Shown here piece by piece: positions 1 through 9,348 of a stretch of DNA of 64,000 nt; position 1 is the first letter of the stretch; every line of letters starts with the position of its first letter. A program made the translations under genes and the position numbers. The notes under the pieces were generated by a model that was not told the origin of the DNA, did not search any database, and worked only from the letters and a program-made list of their open reading frames with translations. The stretch is from Rhodanobacteraceae bacterium (GTDB lineage Bacteria > Pseudomonadota > Gammaproteobacteria > Xanthomonadales > Rhodanobacteraceae): assembly GCA_030123585.1 (NCBI GenBank), contig CP126120.1, positions 1,302,001-1,366,000 of the forward strand. Direction: 5' to 3'.

Positions 1-1
1 G

Positions 2-1564
2 GAGGCGCTCCTCGCCGCATCCGCTGTCACGTCGACTGAATGGAGCGCGGTTGCAACGCGCCGGAAGGCAGTGCCCCTAGCGAGTACCGATGAGCCTCGC
101 CGCATCCTTGTGGCGACGCCAACGCCCACGGGCTTCATCGCGCAAGACTCACTCGACGACGGGCTCGTCCTTCATGCCGCGGGAGATCTGGACGCTCCGC
201 TTGGCGAAGCGGTCGCTCATGGGGCTGGCGTCATCGAAGCCGTCGATGCTGTCCGCGATGGAGCCCGCTACCTGGAGGCTCGATCCGCGAAGGAGCACAC
301 GCTCGTCGTCATTCACCGAACCGAGGACATCGCGAAGAACCTCGGTGGTGACACAAGGAAGGCGCTGCGCCAGGCACTCGGCGCACTCGAAGAAGACCCG
401 ACGCAACTTGATGCACTGCTCAAGCTTACGGAAAAGGTGATCTTCGACTCCGACGACGTGGTCCGCACGACACCGCTACATCCAGTCGGTGCAGCCGGTG
501 CAGACCAGGAGGCCACGGCCGCACCTGCTTCGTTGGCGCTGGAAGCGGCTGGCCGGAAGAGATCGCCTCGACGCGCAAGGAGTCTCGCGAGCGGCGACAT
601 AATTGTGCTGCTCGATGCACTCATCCGCCGACTAGGTGAGGGGCTTCCAGCGAACGCCTCACCGCGACCGCGAAGCGAGGAGGACGAGATCGGCGCCGAC
701 GAGGAAGAGGGTGGCGAACTGGTGCGCGAAGCACCCGACTTCGAGGTCTTGGCGAAGGCGTGTCGAGGAAAGATCCGACGGCTTATCAAACGCATGGAGG
801 GGCAGTTCGAGCTGGCCAATGCGCCGGACCGAGCCCGGCGCTGCATTGTTCAGTTGGCGGCTGTGCTGGGCGTTGTCCGCACGCTGCGCTTTGTCGAGCA
901 GCGTCCTGAGTGGAAGCGTATGCGCCATGAGCTCGTCGACCGCACCGACGAGTGGGATCTCTTCCAGTCGGCTGTACTTGCCGTCGCGTGGGGACCAGCG
1001 GCTCTGGCTCCCCGTGCCGTGGCCGAGGCTGATGGTGAAGCCTTCGAAGAGTTGTCGATGGTGGTTGGGCTTCTCGCGTGGCTGGCGTGGGACGTTGAGA
1101 CCGACATCTCAATCGCGTTGCAACGCGGCGGGCTTGAAGGGCCCGAGGACGAGCAGTGGTACGCGGTCCAACTCCTCGCGGCTCTCGGCCCGTGGCTCGT
1201 CGACGACCCGCCCGCTCAGATCATCCTCGAAGAGAGCGTGGCGCGCACGCCGCGCCTCCGCATTGATGGGGAACGTTGGGTGCGCCGCCATTTGGATGCG
1301 CTTGAGTCTTTCGCGATTGTTAGCGCTTCGCCAGATGACGTTGGCAAGCTCGGGCGCACTGTTAATTTGGGCGACCTCGTTATCCTACGTGCCAACGAAG
1401 TACCGCGTGTCCGTGTCGTTCTGGATGTTGTCGATGGAAGCGATGGCGGACGGATTTTGATTTTCGACCCTGATGCGAAGGACGGCACTCGAGCCTTCTT
1501 GGCATCCCGCGTCCCGACGCTCCCATGGAATGTGATTGTTGGTGTAGCTGCTGTAGCCCGTTGA
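2..1564 (+). CDS. Unrecognised protein, 5' end cut by window edge
   Basis: The reading frame is open from base 2 with no stop before 1564, so the gene very likely starts upstream of the window; the first internal candidate start is a GTG at 71, giving 497 residues. I do not recognise the family. The visible part looks soluble: no membrane segment, a Ser/Arg- and then Glu/Asp-rich low-complexity stretch around residues 160-240 (counting from the GTG), a helical middle, and a C-terminal 70 residues that look beta-rich and rich in Val, Asp and Gly. A segment near residues 75-130 is charged and helical and includes LVVIHRTEDI. It lies upstream of, and on the strand opposite to, the his operon, and by eye it looks less GC-rich than its neighbours, which would fit an accessory gene. 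Function cannot be assigned. Confidence 0.75.
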   Translation, partial: EALLAASAVTSTEWSAVATRRKAVPLASTDEPRRILVATPTPTGFIAQDSLDDGLVLHAAGDLDAPLGEAVAHGAGVIEAVDAVRDGARYLEARSAKEHTLVVIHRTEDIAKNLGGDTRKALRQALGALEEDPTQLDALLKLTEKVIFDSDDVVRTTPLHPVGAAGADQEATAAPASLALEAAGRKRSPRRARSLASGDIIVLLDALIRRLGEGLPANASPRPRSEEDEIGADEEEGGELVREAPDFEVLAKACRGKIRRLIKRMEGQFELANAPDRARRCIVQLAAVLGVVRTLRFVEQRPEWKRMRHELVDRTDEWDLFQSAVLAVAWGPAALAPRAVAEADGEAFEELSMVVGLLAWLAWDVETDISIALQRGGLEGPEDEQWYAVQLLAALGPWLVDDPPAQIILEESVARTPRLRIDGERWVRRHLDALESFAIVSASPDDVGKLGRTVNLGDLVILRANEVPRVRVVLDVVDGSDGGRILIFDPDAKDGTRAFLASRVPTLPWNVIVGVAAVAR

Positions 1565-1796
1565 TCCTTGGTGGAAACATTCCAGCACCACAGACGACTG
1601 ACAACAACACTTCGAGCTAACGACATCCATCCCGACATTGGTTCCAAGAAGTCACTCAAATCGGTATCTGAAAGACTGCTTCGGGCCGACTCCAGCCCTG
1701 ATTGCAAGTCCAAACCGATCGCAATACCGGGTCCGAGCCCGAGGCGGAACCGGCAAGGGAATGGCCGGAAAGCCGAACCGTAGCCGGCGTCTGCAC
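1565..1796. other. Intergenic region between convergent genes
   Basis: About 230 bases separate the unrecognised gene from the 3' end of hisIE, the two being convergent. I see no tRNA, no convincing open frame and no clear hairpin with a T-run, so the terminators that should be here could not be placed. Confidence 0.4.
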
Positions 1797-2450
1797 TCAG
1801 CCCGTCTGACCTGCCGCTGGTTTGGCGTGGCGCCGTTCCAGCGCCGCAGCCACATCGACCAACGACAAGCCGCGCGCGCGCAGCAACACCGTCAGGTGAT
1901 AGACGAGGTCGGCTGCCTCTCCCAGCAAGGCGTCGTCATCCTGCGCCACCGCGGCCAGTGCGGTCTCGACGCCTTCCTCGCCGACCTTCTGCGCGATGCG
2001 GCGAGTGCCGGCTTCGAACAGTTGCGTGGTGTAGCTTTCCGGCGGACGTTCCGCATGGCGGCGTGCGACCAGCGCATCCAGCGCGGCGAGGAATCCCAGC
2101 GGCGGTTTCACATCGCCGCCGAAACAGCTCGACGTGCCGAGGTGGCAGGTGGGACCGTGCGGCTCGGCTTCGACGAGCAGCGTGTCGCGATCGCAATCCG
2201 CACGGATCGACTTCACGTCCAGCACGTGCCCGGACGTTTCGCCCTTCATCCACAGGCGCTGCTTGCTGCGGCTGAAGAACGTGACCTTGCCGCTGCGCCG
2301 TGTCGCGGCCAGTGCCTCGGCATCCATGTAGCCGAGCATCAACACCTCGCCCGTTGCATGGTGCTGCACGATCGCCGGCAACAGGCCGCCGCCCTTGCTC
2401 CAGTCGAGGGAATCGGGATCGGCATCGCCGATGTTGATGGCTTCGCTCAT
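1797..2450 (-). CDS. hisIE: Phosphoribosyl-AMP cyclohydrolase / phosphoribosyl-ATP pyrophosphatase
   Basis: Bifunctional enzyme of 217 residues for steps 2 and 3 of histidine synthesis. The N-terminal HisI half opens the purine ring of PR-AMP: it shows the metal-site stretch [10 protein letters not shown] (about residue 85) and the Cys-rich [11 protein letters not shown] motif. The C-terminal HisE half, from about residue 120, hydrolyses PR-ATP and shows KVGEEGVET and DLVYHL, typical of the all-alpha NTP pyrophosphatase fold. The ATG at 2450 overlaps the hisF stop by 4 nt, so translation is probably coupled. It is the last gene of the his operon. The length fits fused HisIE proteins of gammaproteobacteria. 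Confidence 0.97.
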   Translation of the reverse strand: MSEAINIGDADPDSLDWSKGGGLLPAIVQHHATGEVLMLGYMDAEALAATRRSGKVTFFSRSKQRLWMKGETSGHVLDVKSIRADCDRDTLLVEAEPHGPTCHLGTSSCFGGDVKPPLGFLAALDALVARRHAERPPESYTTQLFEAGTRRIAQKVGEEGVETALAAVAQDDDALLGEAADLVYHLTVLLRARGLSLVDVAAALERRHAKPAAGQTG

Positions 2451-3217
2451 GTCCGCACCGTCACGCCCTGTTCGTGCAACCACGCCTTCAGCGCCGGGAT
2501 CGCGATGGCGCCCGAATGGAACACGCTGGCCGCCAGCGCCCCGTCCACGTCGGCTTCGGTGAATGCGTCGCGGAAGTGCTCGCGCGCGCCGGCGCCGCCC
2601 GATGCCACCAGCGGCACGCGGCATGCCGCACGCGCCGCGCGCAGTTGCTCGATGTCGTAGCCAGCGCGCACGCCGTCGCTGCCCATGCAGTTGAGTACGA
2701 TCTCGCCGGCGCCGCGCCGCTGCGCCTCGTCGATCCAGTCCAGCGTGCGCCGCGCCACGCCGCGCATGCGCGATGGATCGCCCGTGTACTGGCGCACCCG
2801 CCACTCGCCGTCCTCATCACGCAACGAATCGACGCCCACCACCACGCATTGCACGCCGAAGGCGTCGGCCAGTTCGTCGATCAACCCGGGGCGTTCGAGC
2901 GCCGGCGAGTTCACCGAGATCTTGTCGGCGCCGGCGTGCAGGATCGCGCGCGCATCCTCGACGCTGCGGATGCCGCCGGCGACGCAGAACGGAATGTCGA
3001 TCCCGCGCGCGACACGCTCGACCCAGGCGCGGTCGACGCTGCGCCCTTCCGGGCTCGCGGTGATGTCGTAGAACACCAGTTCGTCGGCGCCTTCGTCGCG
3101 GTAGCGCAGCGCGAGTTCGGCGATGTCGCCCATCACCACGTGATCGCGGAAGCGCACGCCCTTCACGACCTTGCCGTCCTTCACGTCCAGGCAAGGGATG
3201 ATCCTGCGGCTCAGCAT
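2447..3217 (-). CDS. hisF: Imidazole glycerol phosphate synthase cyclase subunit
   Basis: A (beta/alpha)8-barrel cyclase of 256 residues that uses ammonia from HisH to turn PRFAR into imidazole glycerol phosphate and AICAR. The start shows RIIPCLDV with the catalytic Asp at residue 11, and the second catalytic Asp lies in VVGVDS near residue 130. Phosphate-binding glycine segments occur in both halves (AGGIRS, ASGGAG). The start codon is the ATG at 3217, which overlaps hisA by 7 nt, and the stop overlaps the hisIE start. Length and motifs are normal for the family. Confidence 0.98.
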   Translation of the reverse strand: MLSRRIIPCLDVKDGKVVKGVRFRDHVVMGDIAELALRYRDEGADELVFYDITASPEGRSVDRAWVERVARGIDIPFCVAGGIRSVEDARAILHAGADKISVNSPALERPGLIDELADAFGVQCVVVGVDSLRDEDGEWRVRQYTGDPSRMRGVARRTLDWIDEAQRRGAGEIVLNCMGSDGVRAGYDIEQLRAARAACRVPLVASGGAGAREHFRDAFTEADVDGALAASVFHSGAIAIPALKAWLHEQGVTVRT

Positions 3218-3942
3218 TGCAGCGCTTCCTTCAGGGTGAAGCGGCCTTCGAGCAGCGCGCGGCCCAGGATCACCGCGCCCGCGCCCGCGGCGCGCACCGC
3301 GCGGATGTCGTCGAGCGAGCAGGCGCCGCCCGATGCCTGCACTTCGAAATCCGGCGCAAGCTTGTGCACATCGCGATACAGGTCGAGGTTGAAGCCGCCC
3401 AGCGTGCCGTCGCGGGCGATGTCGGTGCACAGCACATGGCGCGCGCCGGCGCGCACGTAATGACCGGCGAGCGCGGCAAGCTCGACGCCGGAATCCTCGG
3501 TCCAGCCGTGCACGGGCAGCCGCCACGCTTCGCCTTCCCGGCGCACGTCCAGCGCCAGCACCAGCCGCTCCGCACCGAACTGACCGATCCAGTCCGCCAC
3601 CACGTCAGGATCGCGCACGGCGACGCTGCCGACCACCACGCGCGCGACGCCGGCCGAATACAGGCGCCGCAAGTCGTCGCTGTCGCGCACGCCGCCGCCG
3701 GCCTGCACGTCCAGCGGGCACGCCTTGACGATGTTCTCGATCACGCCCAGGTTTTCGAAGCGGCCCGAGCGCGCGCCGTCGAGATCGACCACGTGCAACC
3801 GGCGCGCGCCATCATCGGCATAAGCTTGCGCAAGCTTCACCGGGTCGTAGGGAAACATCGTTTCGCGCGCATAGTCGCCCTGGCGCAGCCGCACCACACG
3901 GCCGCCGCGCAAGTCGATCGCGGGGATCACCTCGAAACTCAT
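3211..3942 (-). CDS. hisA: ProFAR isomerase (1-(5-phosphoribosyl)-5-[...]imidazole-4-carboxamide isomerase)
   Basis: A (beta/alpha)8-barrel Amadori-type isomerase of 243 residues that makes PRFAR, the substrate of HisF/HisH. The catalytic Asp lies in the N-terminal IPAIDLRGG, the second in VLALDV near residue 130, and the two phosphate-binding motifs are QAGGGVRD and QASGGACS. The start at 3942 overlaps the hisH stop by 4 nt, and the gene lies between hisH and hisF as in most proteobacterial his operons. Confidence 0.98.
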   Translation of the reverse strand: MSFEVIPAIDLRGGRVVRLRQGDYARETMFPYDPVKLAQAYADDGARRLHVVDLDGARSGRFENLGVIENIVKACPLDVQAGGGVRDSDDLRRLYSAGVARVVVGSVAVRDPDVVADWIGQFGAERLVLALDVRREGEAWRLPVHGWTEDSGVELAALAGHYVRAGARHVLCTDIARDGTLGGFNLDLYRDVHKLAPDFEVQASGGACSLDDIRAVRAAGAGAVILGRALLEGRFTLKEALQC

Positions 3943-4529
3943 GCGGCGAGGAACCTTTGCAGCACCGCCACGCCCAGCGCCGCGGAACGCTCCGGGTGGT
4001 ATTGCACGCCCATGAAATTGCCCTGGCCGATGGCGGCCGAGAAGATCGTGCCGTACTCGCAGGTCGCGAGCGTGGCGGCGCATACCGGCACCGCGAAGCT
4101 GTGCACGAAGTAGGCCCAGCCCTCGCCCGCGTCGCCCGCGCAAAGCGGATGATCCCTGCACGCCGTCACCTCGTTCCAGCCCATGTGCGGCACGCGCAAG
4201 CCGTCACGCGCGTCGAGGCGCCGAACCGGCACGTCGATCAGGCCCAGGCCATCGACATTGCCTTCGTCCGAATGCGTGCACAGGAGTTGCATGCCAAGGC
4301 AAACGCCCAGCACGGGTTGCGTCAGGCCGCGCAGCACATCGATCAAACTCGATTCGCGCAACCGCGCCATCGCCGGTGCGGCGGCGCCAACGCCCGGCAG
4401 GATCACCTTGTCGGCGGCACGGATCGCAGCGGCATCGGACGTCAACGCGGCCTCCACCCCCAATCGCTGCAAGGCGTAGCGCACCGAACCGATGTTGGCG
4501 CCGCCCGAATCGACCAGCACCACGCTCAT
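3939..4529 (-). CDS. hisH: Imidazole glycerol phosphate synthase glutaminase subunit
   Basis: Class I glutamine amidotransferase of 196 residues that supplies ammonia to HisF. The nucleophile Cys is in LGVCLGMQLL at about residue 84, and the catalytic His and Glu are in QYHPERS near residue 180, so the triad is complete. The start ATG at 4529 overlaps the hisB stop by 4 nt. It should act as a 1:1 complex with the HisF encoded two genes downstream. Confidence 0.97.
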   Translation of the reverse strand: MSVVLVDSGGANIGSVRYALQRLGVEAALTSDAAAIRAADKVILPGVGAAAPAMARLRESSLIDVLRGLTQPVLGVCLGMQLLCTHSDEGNVDGLGLIDVPVRRLDARDGLRVPHMGWNEVTACRDHPLCAGDAGEGWAYFVHSFAVPVCAATLATCEYGTIFSAAIGQGNFMGVQYHPERSAALGVAVLQRFLAA

Positions 4530-5593
4530 GCGAGCGTCCCCTTGGTGCTGGGCAACGCGTCGCCCTCGCGGCGCAAGGCCTGCCGAAATACGCGTGCAAC
4601 GACCTTGAAGCACGCCTCGACCATGTGGTGAGCGTTGTCGCCGCGCACGCTGAGGTGCAGGTTTGCACCCAATGCATCGCACAGCGAGCGGAAGAAGTGC
4701 GGCACCATTTCGGTCGGCAGTTCGCCCACCCATTCGCGCGGGAATTTCCCTTCGAACACGAAGCACGCGCGCCCGGAAAGATCCAGCCGCGCATCCGCCG
4801 CGCTTTCGTCCATCGGCAGCGAGAACCCGTAGCGGGCGATGCCGCGCTTGTCGCCGAGCGCGCGCCGGAGCGCCTCGCCGATCGCCAGCCCGCAGTCCTC
4901 GACGGTGTGGTGTTCGTCCACGCGGGTGTCGCCTTCGCAGCGCAGCTCCAAGGCAAACCCGCCGTGCTTGCCCAGTTGCTCCAGCATGTGGTCGAAGAAG
5001 CCGATGCCGGTGGCGACTTCGGCATCGTCGGTGCGATCGAGATCGACGCGCACCGCGATGCGGGTTTCGCGCGTCGTGCGTTCGACCTCGCCCACCCGCG
5101 GCCGGTCGATCAACCGGTGCGCGACTGCCTGCCAGTCCAGCCCGTCCGCGCCGACGCGGAACCCGCGCACGCCGAGGTTGTCCGCAAGCTGCAGGTCGGT
5201 GGCGCGATCGCCTATCACCGCGGATTCGGCGCGGCTCCAGCCATCGTCGGAGAGATAGTGGCGCAGCATGCCCGTACCGGGTTTGCGGGTGTCTCGCCCC
5301 TCGTGTTCGAAACTGCGATCGACCAGCACTTCGCGAAAGCGGATGCCCTGCGAGGCGAGGATGCGCAACAGCAATTCCTGCGGACCGCGAAAGTCCGCTT
5401 CCGGGAAACTCGCGCTGCCCAGCCCGTCCTGGTTGGTCACCATCACCAACTCAAAGCCGGCGGCGACGCAGCGTTGCAGCGCCGCGACCACGCCGGGCAC
5501 CAGGTCGAACTTGTCGAAGCTGTCGATCTGCTCGTCCGGCGGCTCCACGATCAGGCAGCCGTCGCGATCGACGAACAAGAGCTTGCGCGTCAT
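4526..5593 (-). CDS. hisB: Histidinol-phosphatase / imidazoleglycerol-phosphate dehydratase
   Basis: Bifunctional protein of 355 residues, the usual size of the enterobacterial fusion. The N-terminal HAD phosphatase domain (about 1-165) shows LFVDRDGCL with the two catalytic Asp residues, and it removes phosphate from histidinol phosphate. The C-terminal IGP dehydratase domain begins near RETRIAVRVDLD and carries the metal-binding His clusters FFDHMLEQLGKH, DEHHTVEDC and HHMVEACFK. The gene joins hisC upstream and hisH downstream by 4-nt overlaps. Confidence 0.97.
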   Translation of the reverse strand: MTRKLLFVDRDGCLIVEPPDEQIDSFDKFDLVPGVVAALQRCVAAGFELVMVTNQDGLGSASFPEADFRGPQELLLRILASQGIRFREVLVDRSFEHEGRDTRKPGTGMLRHYLSDDGWSRAESAVIGDRATDLQLADNLGVRGFRVGADGLDWQAVAHRLIDRPRVGEVERTTRETRIAVRVDLDRTDDAEVATGIGFFDHMLEQLGKHGGFALELRCEGDTRVDEHHTVEDCGLAIGEALRRALGDKRGIARYGFSLPMDESAADARLDLSGRACFVFEGKFPREWVGELPTEMVPHFFRSLCDALGANLHLSVRGDNAHHMVEACFKVVARVFRQALRREGDALPSTKGTLA

Positions 5594-6669
5594 GCCGGCT
5601 GCTCCGCGCAGGCCCGAAGGGCTTGCAACACGCGATCGTTTTCAGTGTGCGTGCCGAGGGTCAGGCGCAACGCATCGCCCAGGTTCGGATAACGCCGCAC
5701 GTCGCGCACCACGATGCCCGACTCCAGCAATCCGGCCAGCGCCGCGTCGGCATCGTGGAAACGCACGGTCAGGAAATTCGCCTGCGATGGCAACACTTCG
5801 CGCACGCAGGCAAGATTCGCCAGCGCGGCACGCAGGCGTGCACGCTCGCGGAGCGTCACGGCCACGCGCTCGCGCATCGCGCGTTCGCCGGCCCTGGAAA
5901 CCGCGCGCAGCGCGGCTTCCGCGCAAGGCGCCGGCAGCGGATACGGCGGCATCAACTTGCGCAGCAGCGCGATCACGCGTGCGTCGGCCAGCAACATGCC
6001 GATACGTACGCCGGCCAGCGCCCAGGCCTTGGACAAGGTGCGCAGCACGGCCAGGTTCGGAATGGCGCCCACGCAACCGGCCACGCTGCCGCAATCACTG
6101 CCGGGTTCGACGAACTCGACGTAGGCTTCGTCCACCACCAGCAATGCCCTGCCAGCCAGCGCCTCGGCCAGCCGCAGGATCGCCGCACGCGGCACGCCCG
6201 CGCCCGACGGATTGTTGGGCGCGCACACGAACACCAGTTTCACCGCGGGTGTCACGCGCGCCAGCACCGCATCGACATCCAGCGCGCCATTCCCGCGCAG
6301 CGGCGCCTCGACCACGTCGGCGCCCTGCACCCGCGCGCACACCGCGTACATGCCGAAGGTCGGCGGCGAGATCAGGATCGCATCGCGGCCCGCCGCGCAG
6401 AACGCGCGTACCAGCAGGTCGATCCCCTCGTCGCTGCCGCGTCCGATCAATACCTGCGTCGCATCGACGCCGTACAGTCCGGCAAGCCTTTCCAGCAGCG
6501 CCGCCGGCTGCGGATCGGGATAGCGGTTCCAGCCGGCGTCGTTGTCGAACGGCGGCCACGGCGATTCGTTGGCGTTCAGCGCGATGGCGCCGCCGCGCGC
6601 TTCCATGCGCGCCGACGAATACGGCTGCAGGGCCCGGATGTCCGGGCGGGCGAGCTCGACGGGATTCAT
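5590..6669 (-). CDS. hisC: Histidinol-phosphate aminotransferase
   Basis: PLP-dependent fold type I aminotransferase of 359 residues that turns imidazole acetol phosphate into histidinol phosphate with glutamate as donor. Visible marks are [11 protein letters not shown] near the N-terminus, [10 protein letters not shown], the VVDEAYVEF aspartate that contacts PLP, and the Schiff-base Lys in [11 protein letters not shown] chose the ATG at 6669 because it overlaps the hisD stop by 4 nt like its neighbours, although the frame is open further upstream. Confidence 0.97.
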   Translation of the reverse strand: MNPVELARPDIRALQPYSSARMEARGGAIALNANESPWPPFDNDAGWNRYPDPQPAALLERLAGLYGVDATQVLIGRGSDEGIDLLVRAFCAAGRDAILISPPTFGMYAVCARVQGADVVEAPLRGNGALDVDAVLARVTPAVKLVFVCAPNNPSGAGVPRAAILRLAEALAGRALLVVDEAYVEFVEPGSDCGSVAGCVGAIPNLAVLRTLSKAWALAGVRIGMLLADARVIALLRKLMPPYPLPAPCAEAALRAVSRAGERAMRERVAVTLRERARLRAALANLACVREVLPSQANFLTVRFHDADAALAGLLESGIVVRDVRRYPNLGDALRLTLGTHTENDRVLQALRACAEQPA

Positions 6670-7994
6670 GCGACGGCGGCCTCCGCCGGCGCATCGGATG
6701 AATTGCAGGCCAGCCGCACCTCGACGGCGCGCCGGTGCGCATCCAGCCGCTCGGCGGCAGCCAGCGTCGCGGCGCACGGCCCGATCGCACGCAAGCCGTC
6801 CGCCGTGCATTCCTGTACGGTGACCTGCTTCTGGAAACTCGCGACCGACAAGCCGCTGACGCTGCGCGCCCAGCCGTAGGTCGGCAACACGTGGTTGCTG
6901 CCGCTGCAATAGTCGCCCAGCGATTCGGGCGTCCACGGTCCGAGGAACACCGAGCCCGCGTTGCGGATCGCGCCCAGCCAGCGACGCGGCTCGCGCACCT
7001 GCACGATCAGGTGCTCGGGTGCGTAGCGATTGCTCACCTCGAACGCTTCGGCAATCGAAGCCACCCGGAGCAGGCGGCTGTGCGCCAGCGCCTGCTGCGC
7101 GATCGCGACGCGCGGAAGCTGCGCGCACTGGACGGAAATTTCCTGCACCACCGCATCCAGCAGCGCGTCCGAATCGCTGACCAGCAGCACCTGCGAGTCC
7201 GGTCCGTGCTCGGCCTGCGACAACAGGTCGGCCGCAACGAACGCGGGATTCGCGGAAGCGTCCGCGACCACCAGCACCTCGGACGGGCCGGCCGGCATGT
7301 CGATCGCGACGCCCTGCGGATCGGACGACACCTGCAACTTGGCCTCGGTGACGAACGCGTTGCCGGGGCCGAAAAGCTTGTCGCAACGTGGCACGGACTC
7401 GGTCCCGTACGCCATTGCCGCGATCGCCTGCGCGCCGCCGGACTTGAACACGCGCTGCACGCCGCACAGGCGCGCGGCGAACAACACCGCAGGGTCGCAG
7501 CCGCCATCCGCGCGCGGCGGCGAGCACAGCACGATGTTTTCGCAACCGGCGAGCCGCGCCGGAATCGCCAGCATCAACACCGTCGATGGCAGCGGCGCGC
7601 TGCCGGCCGGCACGTACAGCCCCACGCGTGCGATCGCGCGCGACACGCGCTCCACGCGCACGCCCGGCGCGGTTTCGAACGCGACGTCGCGTAGCATGCA
7701 GGCGCGATGGAATGCCTCGATGCGCTGTGCGGCTTCGCGGATGGCCTGTTTCAATTCCTCATCCAGCGATGCATCGGCGGCATCGAACTCGCCGGTCGTG
7801 GCTTCGATATCGTCGATTTGCACGCGATCGAATTTCGCGGCGTACTGCCGCAGCGCGGCGTCGCCGCGCGCACGCACGTCGGCAAGGATGTCCGCGACGG
7901 TCACGCGCAATTCCTCGTTGCGCGACTGCGGCGGGCGCGCGACGGCTTGCGCGCGTCCCCTCTCGTCGAGGCCGGCCCAGTCGATGCGCCTCAT
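6666..7994 (-). CDS. hisD: Histidinol dehydrogenase
   Basis: NAD-dependent, zinc-containing enzyme of 442 residues that performs the last two oxidations, from histidinol to histidine. It shows the zinc and substrate motif [10 protein letters not shown] (Gln and His ligands) and the signature [13 protein letters not shown]. The ATG at 7994 is chosen because it gives the normal length and a 4-nt overlap with hisG; the frame remains open upstream but that extension looks non-coding. Confidence 0.97.
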   Translation of the reverse strand: MRRIDWAGLDERGRAQAVARPPQSRNEELRVTVADILADVRARGDAALRQYAAKFDRVQIDDIEATTGEFDAADASLDEELKQAIREAAQRIEAFHRACMLRDVAFETAPGVRVERVSRAIARVGLYVPAGSAPLPSTVLMLAIPARLAGCENIVLCSPPRADGGCDPAVLFAARLCGVQRVFKSGGAQAIAAMAYGTESVPRCDKLFGPGNAFVTEAKLQVSSDPQGVAIDMPAGPSEVLVVADASANPAFVAADLLSQAEHGPDSQVLLVSDSDALLDAVVQEISVQCAQLPRVAIAQQALAHSRLLRVASIAEAFEVSNRYAPEHLIVQVREPRRWLGAIRNAGSVFLGPWTPESLGDYCSGSNHVLPTYGWARSVSGLSVASFQKQVTVQECTADGLRAIGPCAATLAAAERLDAHRRAVEVRLACNSSDAPAEAAVA

Positions 7995-8881
7995 GCCAGC
8001 GCCCTCTCGACCGGCAGCACGAACAGCTCGCGCGCACCCGCGCGCTGGATGGCTTCCAACTGCCGCCAGCCCAGTTCGTCCGGGCACAGCGCCTGCAGCA
8101 TCACCTGCTCCGGCTGGCCGTCCATCTGCAGCACGGTCGGACGCGGCGCGCCCGGCAGCGCCGCGATCACCGCGTCCACGCAATCGCGCGCCGCCTGCAG
8201 CAGCAGCAGGCGCGATCCGCGCACGCGCGTCACCCCATCGATACGGCGCAACAACAATTCGATGACGTCGGCGCGGCCGTCAGCCGGAAGCTGCGCGGCA
8301 CGCACCAGCACCGCTTCGCTGTCCAGCACCCGGTCGACCTCGCGCAACTGGTTGGCCACCAGCGTGGCGCCGCTCTGCACCAGATCGCAGATGGCATCGG
8401 CGGTGCCGAGGCGCGGCGCGATCTCGACCGACCCGGCCAGCGTCACGACTTCGGCCTGCACCGCATGCTGCCGCAGCCAGTCGCGCAACAGGTTCGGATA
8501 CGACGTCGCCAGCCGCAAGCCCGCGAGCGACGCCGGTCCATCGTAGGCGCGCTCCTGCGGCACCGCAATCGCCAGCCGGCAATGGCCGAAGCCCAGCCCG
8601 CGCATGGCTTGCAATCCCGGTCCGGCATCCGTGCCACGCGAAAACTCGTCCAGCACGTTGCGCCCGACGATGCCGAGCTCGCACACGCCCTGCGCGATGA
8701 GGCCGGGGATGTCGTCGTCGCGCACCAGCAGCAGGTCGATCGGTTCGCCCTCGCCGAAACAGAACAACCCGTCGCGGCTGCGCCGGAAGCGCAAGCCGCA
8801 ACGGTCCAGGAGATCGAAGGCGGGTTCGCTGAGCCGCCCGGATTTCTGCACTGCGATCCGCAGGCGCTCGCGCGGCATCAT
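7991..8881 (-). CDS. hisG: ATP phosphoribosyltransferase, long form
   Basis: First and feedback-controlled step: it condenses ATP and PRPP to PR-ATP. At 296 residues it is the long form, which carries a C-terminal ACT-like regulatory domain (about 220-296) for histidine inhibition and needs no HisZ. The N-terminal catalytic part begins [15 protein letters not shown]. Two ATG codons stand in tandem (8881 and 8878); the first overlaps the stop of the upstream regulator gene by 4 nt, so coupled translation is likely. Confidence 0.96.
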   Translation of the reverse strand: MMPRERLRIAVQKSGRLSEPAFDLLDRCGLRFRRSRDGLFCFGEGEPIDLLLVRDDDIPGLIAQGVCELGIVGRNVLDEFSRGTDAGPGLQAMRGLGFGHCRLAIAVPQERAYDGPASLAGLRLATSYPNLLRDWLRQHAVQAEVVTLAGSVEIAPRLGTADAICDLVQSGATLVANQLREVDRVLDSEAVLVRAAQLPADGRADVIELLLRRIDGVTRVRGSRLLLLQAARDCVDAVIAALPGAPRPTVLQMDGQPEQVMLQALCPDELGWRQLEAIQRAGARELFVLPVERALA

Positions 8882-9198
8882 GCGCGCCTCCGCCTGGCCG
8901 CGGTCCGCGCCGCTGCCTTCAGGTAACCGCCATTGCCCTGGTTCAGGAAACGGGCGACCCGCCCGATGGTGGTGATGCTGACCGCGGTGTGTTCGTGGAT
9001 TTCACGGTACGGCGTGCCCTTCAGCACGTGCGGCACCACCGTCCAGCGATCGACCAGCGACTCCAGTTCGGCCGGCGTGCAGAGGTCGCGCAGGAAGGCG
9101 CGCATTTCCTCGACGTCGCGCATCGCCAGCAACGCCTTGCACAGGCTGGTTTCGGCCGAGTCGGCCGAGGTTTCCGGATTCAACATTCTGCGTTTCAT
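8878..9198 (-). CDS. TrpR/YerC-family transcriptional regulator (HisR-like)
   Basis: Small all-helical DNA-binding protein, 106 residues from the ATG at 9198. A GTG at 9228 would add ten residues; both have a purine-rich stretch upstream, so the start is open. The Trp-repressor superfamily is shown by the segment around LCTPAELESLVDRW and a helix-turn-helix region with EIHEHTAVSITTIGRVARFL. It is the first gene of the his operon and overlaps hisG by 4 nt. TrpR-family proteins in this position are proposed, from comparative genomics, to repress histidine synthesis in Xanthomonadales. The ligand is not visible from sequence; histidine is the natural guess. See the palindrome upstream. Confidence 0.88.
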   Translation of the reverse strand: MKRRMLNPETSADSAETSLCKALLAMRDVEEMRAFLRDLCTPAELESLVDRWTVVPHVLKGTPYREIHEHTAVSITTIGRVARFLNQGNGGYLKAAARTAARRRRA

Positions 9199-9246
9199 TC
9201 GAGCCTGCTCCGCGCCGGGTTGTCGCACGGCATACCTTGAAATATT

Positions 9247-9264
9247 GTATTAACGCGTTATTAC
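9247..9264. promoter_or_regulatory. Operator-like palindrome upstream of the his operon
   Basis: An 18-bp imperfect palindrome (16 of 18 positions symmetrical) reads GTATTAACGCGTTATTAC, with a perfect 10-bp core at 9251-9260. It lies about 50 bases before the ATG of the TrpR-like gene, in the AT-rich part of a promoter-sized gap (9229-9348). The E. coli trp operator shares the arrangement GTAnTA-6 bp-TAnTAC, so an autoregulatory operator is a reasonable inference. I could not place -35 and -10 boxes with confidence; TACAAT and TAATGT on the minus strand are candidates for -10. Confidence 0.55.
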
Positions 9265-9348
9265 ATTAGCGCGCAGCATAACTGCACGCGCACACACGCG
9301 CAAGCGCGGAGCGAGCGAAGCTCAGGGTTCGTTCAAATGCAGCGCGAA

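Noticed and set aside
4663..6879. 738-codon plus-strand frame over hisB-hisC-hisD
   Set aside because: Arg-rich shadow across three certain genes of the his operon.
9229..9348. Search for a histidine leader peptide and attenuator before hisG
   Set aside because: No short frame with a run of His codons and no competing hairpins followed by a T-run were seen; the operator palindrome fits better.
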